From the NCBI GenBank assembly GCA_036510065.1, contig DATCEO010000112.1, forward strand, positions 62,001 to 126,000: a stretch of DNA of 64,000 nt. Direction: 5' to 3'. The notes beneath the pieces are model-generated. The model was not told the origin of the DNA. It was given only the letters and a program-made list of their open reading frames with translations, and ran no database searches. The stretch's first letter is position 1, and the number at the start of each line of letters is the position of its first letter. Of this stretch, positions 50,845-59,600 are shown piece by piece. Source of the stretch: DASUBV01 sp036510065 (GTDB lineage Bacteria > Actinomycetota > Actinomycetes > Streptosporangiales > Streptosporangiaceae). The position numbers and the translations under genes are program-made.

Positions 50845-52272
50845 TCAGCTCACGGCAGCGCCGAACCACTTGGGCAGCTGGCTGAGCAGTTCCTGCTGGT
50901 CTTCACCGATCCACGCCACGTGGCCGTCCGGCCGCAGCAGCACGGCGGGCACGTCCAGTTCCTCGCTGCCGTCGACGACGTGGTCGACCCGATCTGCCCA
51001 GCCCGCCACCGAGAGCCGGCCGGTCTGGTCGAGCAGCAGCCCGCGGCCGCCGTGCATCAGCTCGTAGAGGCGCCCCCGCTTCAGCCCCACGTCCCGCATC
51101 CGCCGGCCGAGCAGTTCATGCCCGTCGCCGAAGTCGTAGCGGACCCCGATCGCGGTGATCTTCTCGATCAGGTACCGGTTCACGTCCTCGAAGTCCATCA
51201 GTTCCGACACCAGCCGGCGCACTGACCGGGGGCCCGGCTCGGGGGACAGTAGCTCGGTCTGCGCGCGGGTGTTGTTCAGCACGTCGGCGGCCACCGGGTG
51301 CCGTTCGGCGTGGTAGCTGTCCAGCAGCCCCTCCGGTGCCCAGCCGTTGACCTCGGCGGCCAGTTTCCAGCCGAGGTTGAACGCGTCCTGGATGCCGAGG
51401 TTGAGCCCCTGCCCGCCGGTCGGCGGGTGGATGTGCGCCGCGTCGCCGGCCAGCAGCACCCGGCCGGTCCGGTAGCGCTCGGCCAGCCGGGTGGCGTCGC
51501 CGAAACGGGAGAGCCAGCGCGGTGAGTGCGCGCCGAAGTCGGTGCCGGCGAACACCCGCAACCGCTGCCTGAGCTCCTCGAGGGTCGGCGGGACCGTGCG
51601 GTCCACGGCCACCCCGTCGGCGGGCGCGACGAGGCGGTACACCCCGTCCCCGAGGGGCACGGCGCCGAACCGGACATGGGTCTTGCGGACTTCGGCCACC
51701 ACGGCGGCCAGCGTCTCCGGCGGGACGTCCACCTCCACCTCGCCCAGCAGCGTCTCGACCCTGGCGGGCTCGCCTGGGAAGCCGACGCCGAGCAGCTCGC
51801 GCACCGTGCTGCGGCCGCCGTCGCAGCCGACGAGGTAGCGCGAGCGCAGTTGCGTGCCGTCGGCCAGCTCGGCGGTCACCCCGTGGTCGTCCTGGCTCAG
51901 CCCGACCAGTTCGCAGCCGCGCCGGATCTCGGCGCCGAGCTCGGCGGCGTGCTCGGCGAGCAGGCGGTCGGTGGTGGTCTGCGGGATGCCGAGGACGTAC
52001 GGATGTGCGGTGTCCAGCCGGTCCGGCGCCGGCTTGCTGATGCCGGCGAAGAAACCGCCGACCGGGTACTGCTGGCCGAGCGCGAGGAACCGCTCCAGCA
52101 GGCCGCGCTGGTCCATCACCTCGATGCTGCGCGCGTGCAGGCCGAGCGAGCGGACAATCCTGGTCGGCTCCGCATCCTTCTCCAGCACGAGCGCGCGCAC
52201 GCCGTGCAGCCGCAACTCGCTGGCCAGCATCAAGCCGGTCGGTCCGCCGCCGGCAACGATCACGTCAATCAT
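50845..52272 (-). CDS. rox: Rifampicin monooxygenase (Rox/Iri type)
   Basis: 475 aa from ATG 52272; 23 upstream codons in frame are promoter DNA. FAD-binding GGGPTGLMLASELRLHGVRALVLEKD, DG motif YLVGCDGGRSTVRELLGVGFPGEP and the GD motif GRVLLAGDAAHIHPPTGGQGLNLGIQDAFNLGWKL mark a class A flavoprotein hydroxylase. Segments such as MDQRGLLERFLALGQQYPVGGFFAGI and the C-terminal GRLSVAGWADRVDHVVD are, as I recall, characteristic of Rox/Iri enzymes, which hydroxylate and linearise rifamycins. A rifamycin-associated-element-like palindrome lies 75-94 bp upstream. Confidence 0.88.
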   Translation of the reverse strand: MIDVIVAGGGPTGLMLASELRLHGVRALVLEKDAEPTRIVRSLGLHARSIEVMDQRGLLERFLALGQQYPVGGFFAGISKPAPDRLDTAHPYVLGIPQTTTDRLLAEHAAELGAEIRRGCELVGLSQDDHGVTAELADGTQLRSRYLVGCDGGRSTVRELLGVGFPGEPARVETLLGEVEVDVPPETLAAVVAEVRKTHVRFGAVPLGDGVYRLVAPADGVAVDRTVPPTLEELRQRLRVFAGTDFGAHSPRWLSRFGDATRLAERYRTGRVLLAGDAAHIHPPTGGQGLNLGIQDAFNLGWKLAAEVNGWAPEGLLDSYHAERHPVAADVLNNTRAQTELLSPEPGPRSVRRLVSELMDFEDVNRYLIEKITAIGVRYDFGDGHELLGRRMRDVGLKRGRLYELMHGGRGLLLDQTGRLSVAGWADRVDHVVDGSEELDVPAVLLRPDGHVAWIGEDQQELLSQLPKWFGAAVS

Positions 52273-52346
52273 GAACCCCCCGTTCAACAAGGTTGCATTT
52301 CGGCCAAGCTGTTCTGGCTTCGGCTGGAGATTCTGCAGCACGACCC

Positions 52347-52366
52347 AGGTCTTGGCGCAAGGCCCC
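52347..52366. promoter_or_regulatory. Rifamycin-associated element (RAE)-like palindrome upstream of rox
   Basis: AGGTCTTGGCGCAAGGCCCC matches the published RAE (GGGGCTTGCGGCAAGGCCCC, from memory) at 16 of 20 positions, including the CTTG...CAAGGCCCC arms. RAEs precede rifamycin-inactivation genes (rox, arr, rph, helR) and confer induction by rifamycins. CAGAAT, 11 nt downstream on the minus strand, could be the -10. Confidence 0.7.
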
Positions 52367-52439
52367 CGGTGCGCTATTCATTGAGAGTGGCAAGAAGCGG
52401 GTAACCTCCTTGCCTTTGGCTTTTGTCGTCCGCTGTGGA

Positions 52440-52575
52440 CGGACAAGCGCCTTGACCATCTCCGGTCCCCGAGCTGCGACGCGGCGAGCGGCGCAGCCGC
52501 TCCAGCTCCAGCTCCGGCACCTGCCGCGCCAGCACGGTGACGCCGGGCAGCAGCACCCGATGACGACGCAGTCAC
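52440..52575 (-). pseudogene. Short Tn3-family transposase fragment upstream of rox
   Basis: The minus strand reads LRRHRVLLPGVTVLARQV, followed by PELELERLRR, matching the middle of DUF4158-type Tn3 transposases (compare ERKILLPGVSRLARLVARVR at 25.5 kb). It is flanked by non-coding DNA. The rest of the gap 52367-52634 shows nothing else. Confidence 0.65.
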
Positions 52576-52634
52576 CCCGCCGCCTGTTCGAACGGGGCCA
52601 CCGGACCCTATGCCCTGCGCGGCATCGTGCCGGG

Positions 52635-53246
52635 TCATCCGCCAGCCGCCGCCGGGAGATGAACCGTCATCAGCAGCTCGGCGCCGTCACCGCCGCCTCG
52701 GTAGGAATGCGCCGCGTCGGCCGCGAAGGTGGCGGTCAGGCCGGGCCCGAGGTCGTAGCCGGTGCCGTCCACTGTAATGACGGCGGCGCCGGCGATCACG
52801 GTGACGGTCTCCACGACGCCCGGCGGGTGCGGATGGCTCTCGTAAGCCTCGCCCGCGGCCAGGTGCCACCGCCATAGCTCCACCGGTGCCGCGGTGGGCG
52901 TGGTGAGCAGCAGCCGGGCGCTGCCGCCGCCGGGTCCCCGCCAGAGCGGCTCGGTCGCCGCGGCGTCGCTGATCCGCACCCGCCGCGGGGCGCGGCGCTC
53001 GACGAGCGCCGAGACCGAGACGCCCAGCGCGTCGGCGATCCGGACCAGCGTGGCCAGATTCGGGTTGGCCGCGGCGTTCTCGAGCGCTACCAGCGCCCCC
53101 TTGCTCACCCCGGCGCGCGCCGCGAGCTGATCGACCGACAGGCCGCGCCCGCGCCGCAGCCCGCGCACGGTCGCCGCGACCGCTGACATCACGGCGGGCT
53201 GGCCGGCCCGGTCGCCGGTCTCTGAACGGTCGTTTTGATGAACCAT
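52635..53246 (-). CDS. XRE-family regulator with C-terminal cupin
   Basis: 203 aa. ATG 53246 is chosen because TATACT lies exactly 6 nt upstream (leaderless); ATG 53189 is an internal alternative. HTH: VRGLRRGRGLSVDQLAARAGVSKGALVALENAAANPNLATLVRIADALGVSVSALV. The cupin has ESHPHPPGVVETVTVIAGAAVITVDGTGYDLGPGLTATFAADAAHSYRG. Such HTH-cupin proteins sense small molecules and usually control adjacent transporters or catabolic genes. Divergent from an EamA exporter, its likely target. Confidence 0.9.
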   Translation of the reverse strand: MVHQNDRSETGDRAGQPAVMSAVAATVRGLRRGRGLSVDQLAARAGVSKGALVALENAAANPNLATLVRIADALGVSVSALVERRAPRRVRISDAAATEPLWRGPGGGSARLLLTTPTAAPVELWRWHLAAGEAYESHPHPPGVVETVTVIAGAAVITVDGTGYDLGPGLTATFAADAAHSYRGGGDGAELLMTVHLPAAAGG

Positions 53247-53268
53247 ACGGTCAGTATATGGTGGGCGG
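53247..53268. promoter_or_regulatory. 22-bp divergent promoter with interleaved -10 boxes
   Basis: TATACT on the minus strand (53253-53258) lies 6 nt before ATG 53246, and TATATG on the plus strand (53255-53260) lies 8 nt before ATG 53269. The -10 elements overlap by four bases, so only one polymerase can open the site at a time. Confidence 0.55.
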
Positions 53269-54123
53269 ATGCTCGCCGTCATCCTCGCTGTCGTCAGCTC
53301 GCTCGGGTACGGGTTGGCGGACTTCGCGGGCGGCCTGGCGACGCGGACCGTGCCGGTCCTGCGCGTCGTCGCGGTGACCGCGCCGGTCAGCCTGGCCGCC
53401 GACCTCGTGCTGCTGCCGCTGCTCGGCGGGCGCTGGTCGGCCGGGGCCCTGGCCTGGGGCGCCGCGTCCGGGCTGGCCTCGGCGGCAGCGTTCGCGCTGC
53501 TGTACCAGAGCCTGGCGCTGGGCCCGATGGGCGTGCTGTCGCCGGTGACGGCGGTCGTCTCGGCCGTGCTCCCCGCCGCGGCCGGCATCATCGAGGGCGA
53601 GCGGCTCAGCGCGCTGGCCGGCGCCGGCATCTTCCTGGCCATCCTGGCGGTGATCGCCGTCAGCGCGGGCCCGGGGGAGCGGGGCCGCCGGCCGAGCGCC
53701 ACCGCCCTGGGCCTGGCCGTCACGGCCGGCGCCGCCATCGCCGCCCAGCTAGTCTGCCTGAACCAGACCCCGCACGACAGCGGGGTCGTCCCGCTGATCG
53801 TCGGGCGCGCGGTATCGGCGGCGCTGCTGCTTGGTGCGGCCAGCCTGCGCCGCGGCGGGGCGGCGGCTGGGCTGCCCAACCGGCAGCGGCGGCCCGCGTT
53901 GCGGCTGGCCGTCGGCGCGGGCATCTTCGACGCGGCCGCAAACCTCGCGTTCCTGCTCGCGGTCCGCAGCGGCAGCCTCATCGTGGTGGCGGTGATCAGC
54001 GCTCTGTATCCCGCCGGGACCGTCCTGCTGGCCCGCCGCTTCCTCGACGAGCGGCTCACCCGCACCCAGCTCGCCGGCCTGCTCACCGCCGCGGCCGCGG
54101 TCAGCCTCCTGGCCGCAGGATGA
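53269..54123 (+). CDS. EamA/DMT family transporter
   Basis: 284 aa, ten hydrophobic helices in two EamA repeats. The first repeat has SSLGYGLADFAGGLATRTVPVLRVVAV, LALGPMGVLSPVTAVVSAVLPA and GIIEGERLSALAGAGIFLAIL. The second ends SGSLIVVAVISALYPAGTVLLARRFLDERLTRTQLAGLLTAAAAVSLL. Members export metabolites or amino acids. Divergent from the XRE-cupin regulator and sharing its promoter. Confidence 0.92.
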   Translation: MLAVILAVVSSLGYGLADFAGGLATRTVPVLRVVAVTAPVSLAADLVLLPLLGGRWSAGALAWGAASGLASAAAFALLYQSLALGPMGVLSPVTAVVSAVLPAAAGIIEGERLSALAGAGIFLAILAVIAVSAGPGERGRRPSATALGLAVTAGAAIAAQLVCLNQTPHDSGVVPLIVGRAVSAALLLGAASLRRGGAAAGLPNRQRRPALRLAVGAGIFDAAANLAFLLAVRSGSLIVVAVISALYPAGTVLLARRFLDERLTRTQLAGLLTAAAAVSLLAAG

Positions 54124-54142
54124 GCCGCGGTGAACCAGGGTC

Positions 54143-54526
54143 CTAGCCGGGCAGCGGCAGCCGCGTCCGGAGCAGGCAGAACTCGTTACCCTCGGGATCG
54201 GCGAGGACGTGCCAGCTCTCCTGGCCGCTCTGGCCGACGTCGGCCGCGGTCGCGCCGGCGGCCAGGAGCCGGGCCAGCTCGGCATCCTGGTCACGGTCTG
54301 TGGGGCTGACGTCCAGGTGCAGGGGAAGCTTGCCGGCCTTCGAGGCGGACGCCGGGCTGAACACGATCGTCGGCTGCAGGCCGCCGAAGCCGACCCCCGG
54401 CGGGCCGATCTCGATGCTGCCGTCCTGCTGCTCAAGCACGACGAACCCGAGCACCTCGCACCAGAACGCCGCCAGCCGTTCCGGCTCCCGCGCGTCTATC
54501 ACGAGCTCGCTGATCCGGCAGGCCAT
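54143..54526 (-). CDS. VOC family protein
   Basis: 127 aa, GGTGGAGAT before ATG 54526. CRISELVIDAREPERLAAFWCEVLGF at the N-terminus and ESWHVLADPEGNEFCLL at the C-terminus are the glyoxalase-like fold, similar in style to the first domain of the protein at 28127. Likely a small-molecule binding or resistance protein. Same strand as the next VOC gene, 41 bp apart, probably one transcript. Confidence 0.85.
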   Translation of the reverse strand: MACRISELVIDAREPERLAAFWCEVLGFVVLEQQDGSIEIGPPGVGFGGLQPTIVFSPASASKAGKLPLHLDVSPTDRDQDAELARLLAAGATAADVGQSGQESWHVLADPEGNEFCLLRTRLPLPG

Positions 54527-54567
54527 ATCTCCACCCTCAGAAAGTCATCCGGTCACCGGACCGCCGG

Positions 54568-55002
54568 CTAGCCGCGCGGTCCCTGCTGCCAGACGCCGAC
54601 CACGTTCCCGGCCGGGTCGCGGAACGTCGCGACCCACAGATCACCCTCGGGATAGGGGGCCATGGCCACGCTGCCGCCGCGCTCCGTGACGCTCTCCAGG
54701 ATGTCGTCGAGCCGGTCCACGTAGATGTAGGGCAGCATCCCGGAATCGCCGGAAGCGGGCCGGTCGGTGACAAAGGCGCCGATCACGTGGCCGGTTCCGT
54801 CCTCGAAGCTCGGGTGCTCGGGATGGTCGCGAACGCGCCAGCCGAACACCGAGGCGTAAAACCGCGCCGACTGACCCGGATCGGCGGCGGGAATGTGCAG
54901 GTAAGAGACGCCCGAGATGCGGAACACTCGCGACGGCCCGCCGTCCGCGGGCTGGGCCTGCGGGCTAGCTGCCGCCGGGTAATCAGTGGCCGAGGAACTC
55001 AC
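54568..55002 (-). CDS. VOC family protein
   Basis: 144 aa. Disordered N-terminus (1-28), then GVSYLHIPAADPGQSARFYASVFGWRVRDH, DDILESVTERGGSVAMAPYPEGDLWVATFRDPAGNVVGVWQQG. Typical of the bleomycin-resistance/glyoxalase-like family in actinobacteria. ATG 55002 has GGAAGG upstream. Lies just upstream of the VOC gene at 54143. Confidence 0.87.
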   Translation of the reverse strand: MSSSATDYPAAASPQAQPADGGPSRVFRISGVSYLHIPAADPGQSARFYASVFGWRVRDHPEHPSFEDGTGHVIGAFVTDRPASGDSGMLPYIYVDRLDDILESVTERGGSVAMAPYPEGDLWVATFRDPAGNVVGVWQQGPRG

Positions 55003-55055
55003 CTGCCATCCTTCCTTCCCACATCGTCAGGAACTACCGGGTAGTGGACCGGGCC

Positions 55056-56570
55056 TTAGCGCAGCCACCGCCGGTACTTGGGCCGTGAGGCGTGCCGCCA
55101 GGCCTTCCACGCGCGGCGCTGCAGGTCCAGCGCCCGGCAGGCCTCCTGCCCGTACAGCAGGCCGAACGTGAAGGCGTTGTCACCGGCCCGGTGGGCGCGC
55201 AGGCCCAGCTCCCGGATCCTCGCGCGCGCCACGAACGTGTCCTGGTGGTCGCCGAGCACGGACTGCATCGTCTTCATCCGGCTGACGTAGCGGCTGGCCG
55301 GCTTGCCGGTGACCGGCACCATGACCTCGGCCGCGTAGCGGGCGCGCTTAGCGGCCTTCCGGGCCTCATGCAGCGCGCCATCACGCTCCGGGCCGGGCGG
55401 CCGCTGCTCGGCCCGGCCGATGCGCTTGCCCACCCGCCGGTCGGCCTTGGCGATCGGGCCCAGCAGGGCGCTGGCGCCGCGGGCTTCGGCTTCCGTCAGC
55501 GGGGGCTCGGCCAGCAGCCCGTCCAGATCGTCGAGAAGCGCGAAGTAACGAGGCGAATCCAGGGCCTTGAGCGCCGCCCGGCGGGCGGCGGCGTTCTGCG
55601 GGGCCAGGATCTCGGTCAGGGTGGCCTGCACGGGCCCGAGGACGAGCTCCGGCGGGAGCTGCTCGACCGACGTCGTGACGTGCTCCGCGAACACCTCACC
55701 GTCCCGGGCCTCGCCCAGGACCTGGCCGAGCCACCGGAGCTCCCCGACCAGGTGAGCGGTGGCCGCCGGGTCCACGATCACGGCGAAGCTCTGCAGGGTC
55801 GCGCGCAGCCGCCGGCTGGCCACCCGCATCTTGTGCACGGAATCCGGCTCTTCCCGGCGGATCATCGGGTCGGCGGCCCTGAGGGCATCAGCATGGGCGC
55901 TCAGGTAGGCCAGTACGATCTCGCCCGCCGGCGATCGGGATGTCAGCCGCGGGGGGCGGGCGGGCGGCGGCAGCCGTCCGGCCAGGACTCGCTGGAGTTT
56001 CGCGGAGCGGTCGGAGGGACGCAGTCCGGCCTCCCGCAGCCGCTTGTCGACGGCCTGCAGCAGTTTCCGGTCGCCGCCGGTGAGCTCCACCTCGATCTCG
56101 CGCCACCGCGTCAGCGCGGTGACGCTGCCCAGGCTCTGGGCGGACACGTCGTCATCGACGACCTCGGCCAGGGAGGTGCCGCCCTCGTCGAGCAGCAGCC
56201 GCCGCCGGCGCACGGTGGCGATGCGGGCCACGGGCCGCAGCGGGGAGGTGCGGGTGTACACGCGCACCAGCCGGGCCAGCTCGGCCGGCGCGCTGCGGCC
56301 GCGGCCCAGCGGAAGGTGCAGCTCGGTCCGCGAATCCGGCCCCGCCGGGAGCTTGAGATGCCAGCCCGCGTCGGAGCCGCCGCGCCGGCGGCGCAGGGTG
56401 ATCCCGGCGCTGAGCAGCCGGAGGTCGTCAGTGTCGAAGTACTCAGCCTCCAGGCTGAATTCCTCCGGCTCCGAGACCGCGCCCACGTGCGGCAGGCCAG
56501 TCAGGTCGGGCAGCGCGGTGCCTGGCTCGGCCTCGTACTTGCGTTCGGTCTCGCGCATTTCGGTAAGCAT
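55056..56570 (-). CDS. CYTH and CHAD domain protein
   Basis: 504 aa. Residues 1-200 are a CYTH (triphosphate tunnel) domain: ETERKYEAEPG, EAEYFDTDDLRLLSAGITLRRRRGG, HLKLPAG. Residues 215-500 are a CHAD helical bundle rich in His/Arg: HKMRVASRRLRATLQSFAV, LHEARKAAKRARYAAEVM, MQSVLGDHQDTFVARARI. CYTH domains hydrolyse or bind inorganic polyphosphate and nucleoside triphosphates; CHAD domains bind polyphosphate. Probably a polyphosphate-associated enzyme. Monocistronic. Confidence 0.93.
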   Translation of the reverse strand: MLTEMRETERKYEAEPGTALPDLTGLPHVGAVSEPEEFSLEAEYFDTDDLRLLSAGITLRRRRGGSDAGWHLKLPAGPDSRTELHLPLGRGRSAPAELARLVRVYTRTSPLRPVARIATVRRRRLLLDEGGTSLAEVVDDDVSAQSLGSVTALTRWREIEVELTGGDRKLLQAVDKRLREAGLRPSDRSAKLQRVLAGRLPPPARPPRLTSRSPAGEIVLAYLSAHADALRAADPMIRREEPDSVHKMRVASRRLRATLQSFAVIVDPAATAHLVGELRWLGQVLGEARDGEVFAEHVTTSVEQLPPELVLGPVQATLTEILAPQNAAARRAALKALDSPRYFALLDDLDGLLAEPPLTEAEARGASALLGPIAKADRRVGKRIGRAEQRPPGPERDGALHEARKAAKRARYAAEVMVPVTGKPASRYVSRMKTMQSVLGDHQDTFVARARIRELGLRAHRAGDNAFTFGLLYGQEACRALDLQRRAWKAWRHASRPKYRRWLR

Positions 56571-56615
56571 CAGGTCTGCCCTACCCCGCCAGCGGCAGGT
56601 GACACAATGCGCCGG

Positions 56616-59600
56616 TCACGCCGCGGCGATGGCCGTGGCGCCGAGCAGGCTCTTGATATCGGCCATGAAGCTGCTGCTTGCCTGGACCGGGAAATCGCAG
56701 AGGTCCATGAGCAGCGGCGTGTCGCCGGAGCGCTCCAGCCTGAGCACGACCGGGGTACCGCCGGGGTGGGCGGTCAGGATGTGCCTCAGCTCGGCGGTGA
56801 GCTCGGCGGTGATCTTGTCGTGGTGCAGGGCGATGACGACCGGGGGCCCGCTGCTGCCGCGGACGGCGGCCAGGTCCAGGAGCGCGAGGTCCTGGGCGAA
56901 GATGCTGACGGTGCCGTCCCGGTCATTGATCCGGCCGCGGACGCTCACCGCCGCGTCCTCGGTCAGCTCGGCGGCGAACTGGCCGTAGACCTTGGGGAAG
57001 AACAGGACCTCGACGGCCGCGTCGAGGTCCTCGATGGTGACGATCGCCCACGGGTTGCCGCTCTTCTTGTTGATCCGCCGGTCCACCGACACGATGATGC
57101 CCGCGACCTGCACGTCGCCCTCGGCGCGGCCGGACGCGAGCAGCTCGGCGATAGCGATGTCCCGGTTCCGGGCCAGGATCCGCTCGGCGCCGTCCAGCGG
57201 ATGCCCGGAGACGTACAGGCCGAGCATCTCCCGCTCGGCGGCCAGCAGCAGCTTGCGCGGCCACTCCTCGGCGGTGAGCTTGAAGTCCAGGCCGATGCGG
57301 GGCTGCGCGGCCGCGTCGCTGGGCTCGGTCGCGGCGAACAGGTCGAACTGGCCGATCGCCTCCTGGCGCTTGACGCCGATGACCGCGTCGACGGCCTGCT
57401 CCTGGACCAGGAACAGCGACTTGCGGGTGTGGCCGAGCGAGTCGAAGGCGCCCGCCCGGATCAGCGACTCCACCACCCGCTTGTTGCAGACGGCGATCTC
57501 GGACTTGTCGAGGAAGTCCGCGAACGAGGCGTAGCTGCCCTCGCGCTGCCGGGTCAACACGATCGAGTTGACGACGTTGGCCCCGACGTTGCGGATGGCC
57601 CCGAGGCCGAACCGGATGTCGGTGCCGACCGGGGAGAAGTCCAGACGCGACTCGTTCACGTCCGGCGGCAGCACCTTGATGCCGAGCTTGCGGCACTGCG
57701 CCAGGTAGACCGCCATCCGGTCCTTGTCGTCGCCCACCGAGGTCAGCAGCGCGGACATGTACTCGGCCGGGTAGTTGGCCTTGAGGTAGGCGGTCCAGTA
57801 GGACACCATGCCGTAGCCGGCCGTATGGGACTTGTTGAACCCGTACCCGGAGAACGGCACCAGGACGTCCCAGACCGCCTTGGTCGCCTGGTCGGAGAAG
57901 CCGCTGGCCTTCATCCCGGCGGCGAACTCCTCCCAGTTCGCGTCCAGGACCTCCTTCTTCTTCTTGCCCATGGCCCGGCGCAGCAGGTCGGCCCGGCCGA
58001 GCGAGTACCCGGCCAGCTGCTGGGCGATGGCCATGACCTGCTCCTGGTACACGACCAGGTGATAGGTCTCCCCGAGAATGGGCTCCAGGGCCCGCTCCAG
58101 CTCGGGATGGATCGGCTCGACCTTCTGCCGCCCGTTCTTGCGGTCGGCGTAGTTGATGTGGGTGTTGGCCGCCATCGGGCCGGGCCGGTACAGCGCCAGC
58201 ACGGCCGCGATGTCGCCGAAGGCCGTCGGCGCCATCAGCTTCAGCAGGCTGCGCATCGGGCCGCCGTCGAGCTGGAAGACGCCGAGGGTGTCGCCGCGGG
58301 CCAGCAGTTCGTAGGTGGGCTTGTCGTCCAGGGGGAGCTGGTCCAGCTCGATGTCGATGCCCCGGTTGGCGCTGACGTTGGCGATCGCGTCGGCGATCAC
58401 CGTCAGGTTCCGCAGCCCGAGGAAGTCCATCTTGAGCAGCCCCATGTCCTCGCACTGGACAAAGGGGAACCCGGTGATGATGGCGCCGTCGTCCTCGCGG
58501 CGGTGAATCGGCAGCACGTCCGCCAGCGGCTCGGACGACAAGATCACGCCGGCGGCGTGCACGCCGGTGCCCCGGGTCAGCCCCTCGATCCCGCGGGCCG
58601 TGTCGAGGATCTTCTTGACCTCGGCGTCCTCCTCGTACAGCGCGCGCAGCTCGCCGGCCTCGCTGTAGCGGTCGTGGCTGGGGTCGAAGATCCCCGATAG
58701 CGGGATTTCCTTGCCCATGACCGCGCCCGGGAACACCTTGGTGATCTTGTCGCCCAGCGCGTACGGGAAGCCGAGGACCCGGCAGGCGTCCTTGACGGCG
58801 GCCTTGGCCTTGATGGTGCCGAAGGTCAGGATCTGGCAGACCCGGTCGTCGCCGTACTTCTCCGTGACATAACGGATCATGTCACCGCGGCCGCGCTCAT
58901 CGAAGTCCAGGTCGATGTCGGGCATCGTGACCCGCTCGGGGTTGAGGAACCGCTCGAAGATCAGCGAGTGCTCGATCGGATCCAGGTCGGTGATGCCCAG
59001 GACGTAAGCGACCATCGATCCGGTGGCCGAGCCGCGGCCGGGGCCCAGCCCGATCTTGGCGCGCCGGGCGTAGTGGCAGATGTCGGCCACGACCAGGAAG
59101 TAGGCCGGGAAGCCCATCCTCTCGATAACGCCGAGCTCGTACTCGATGCGGTCCAGGACCTCGCGGGAGGGCCGGTCGCCGAAGCGCTGTCCCACGCCGT
59201 CGGCCACTTCCTTGCGCAGCCAGGAGGACTGCGTCTCGCCGTCGGGCACCGGGTACTTCGGCATCCGGTCGACATGGGTGAACACCTCGTCGTAGGGCTG
59301 CACCCGCTCGGCGATCAGCAGGGAGCTGTCACAGGCGCCGGGCACCTGCTCGTCCCAGATCCGGCGCATGTCGTCCGGGCTCTTGATGTAGTAGCCGTCG
59401 CCGTCGAGCTTGAACCGCTTCGGGTCATCGATGGTCTTGCCGGTGCCGATGCAGAGCAGCACCTCGTGCGACGCCGACTGGTCCTTGGTGACGTAGTGGC
59501 TGTCGTTAGTCGCCAGCGGACGCAGGCCGAGCTTCTGGCCAATGTCCAGCAGGCCGGCCCGGACCGACCGCTCGATCGCCAGCCCGTGCTCCATCAGCTC

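Noticed and set aside
55092..58700. 1202-codon open frame on the + strand
   Set aside because: Antisense to the CYTH-CHAD gene and dnaE; its composition mirrors their codons and it has no domains. High-GC shadow.
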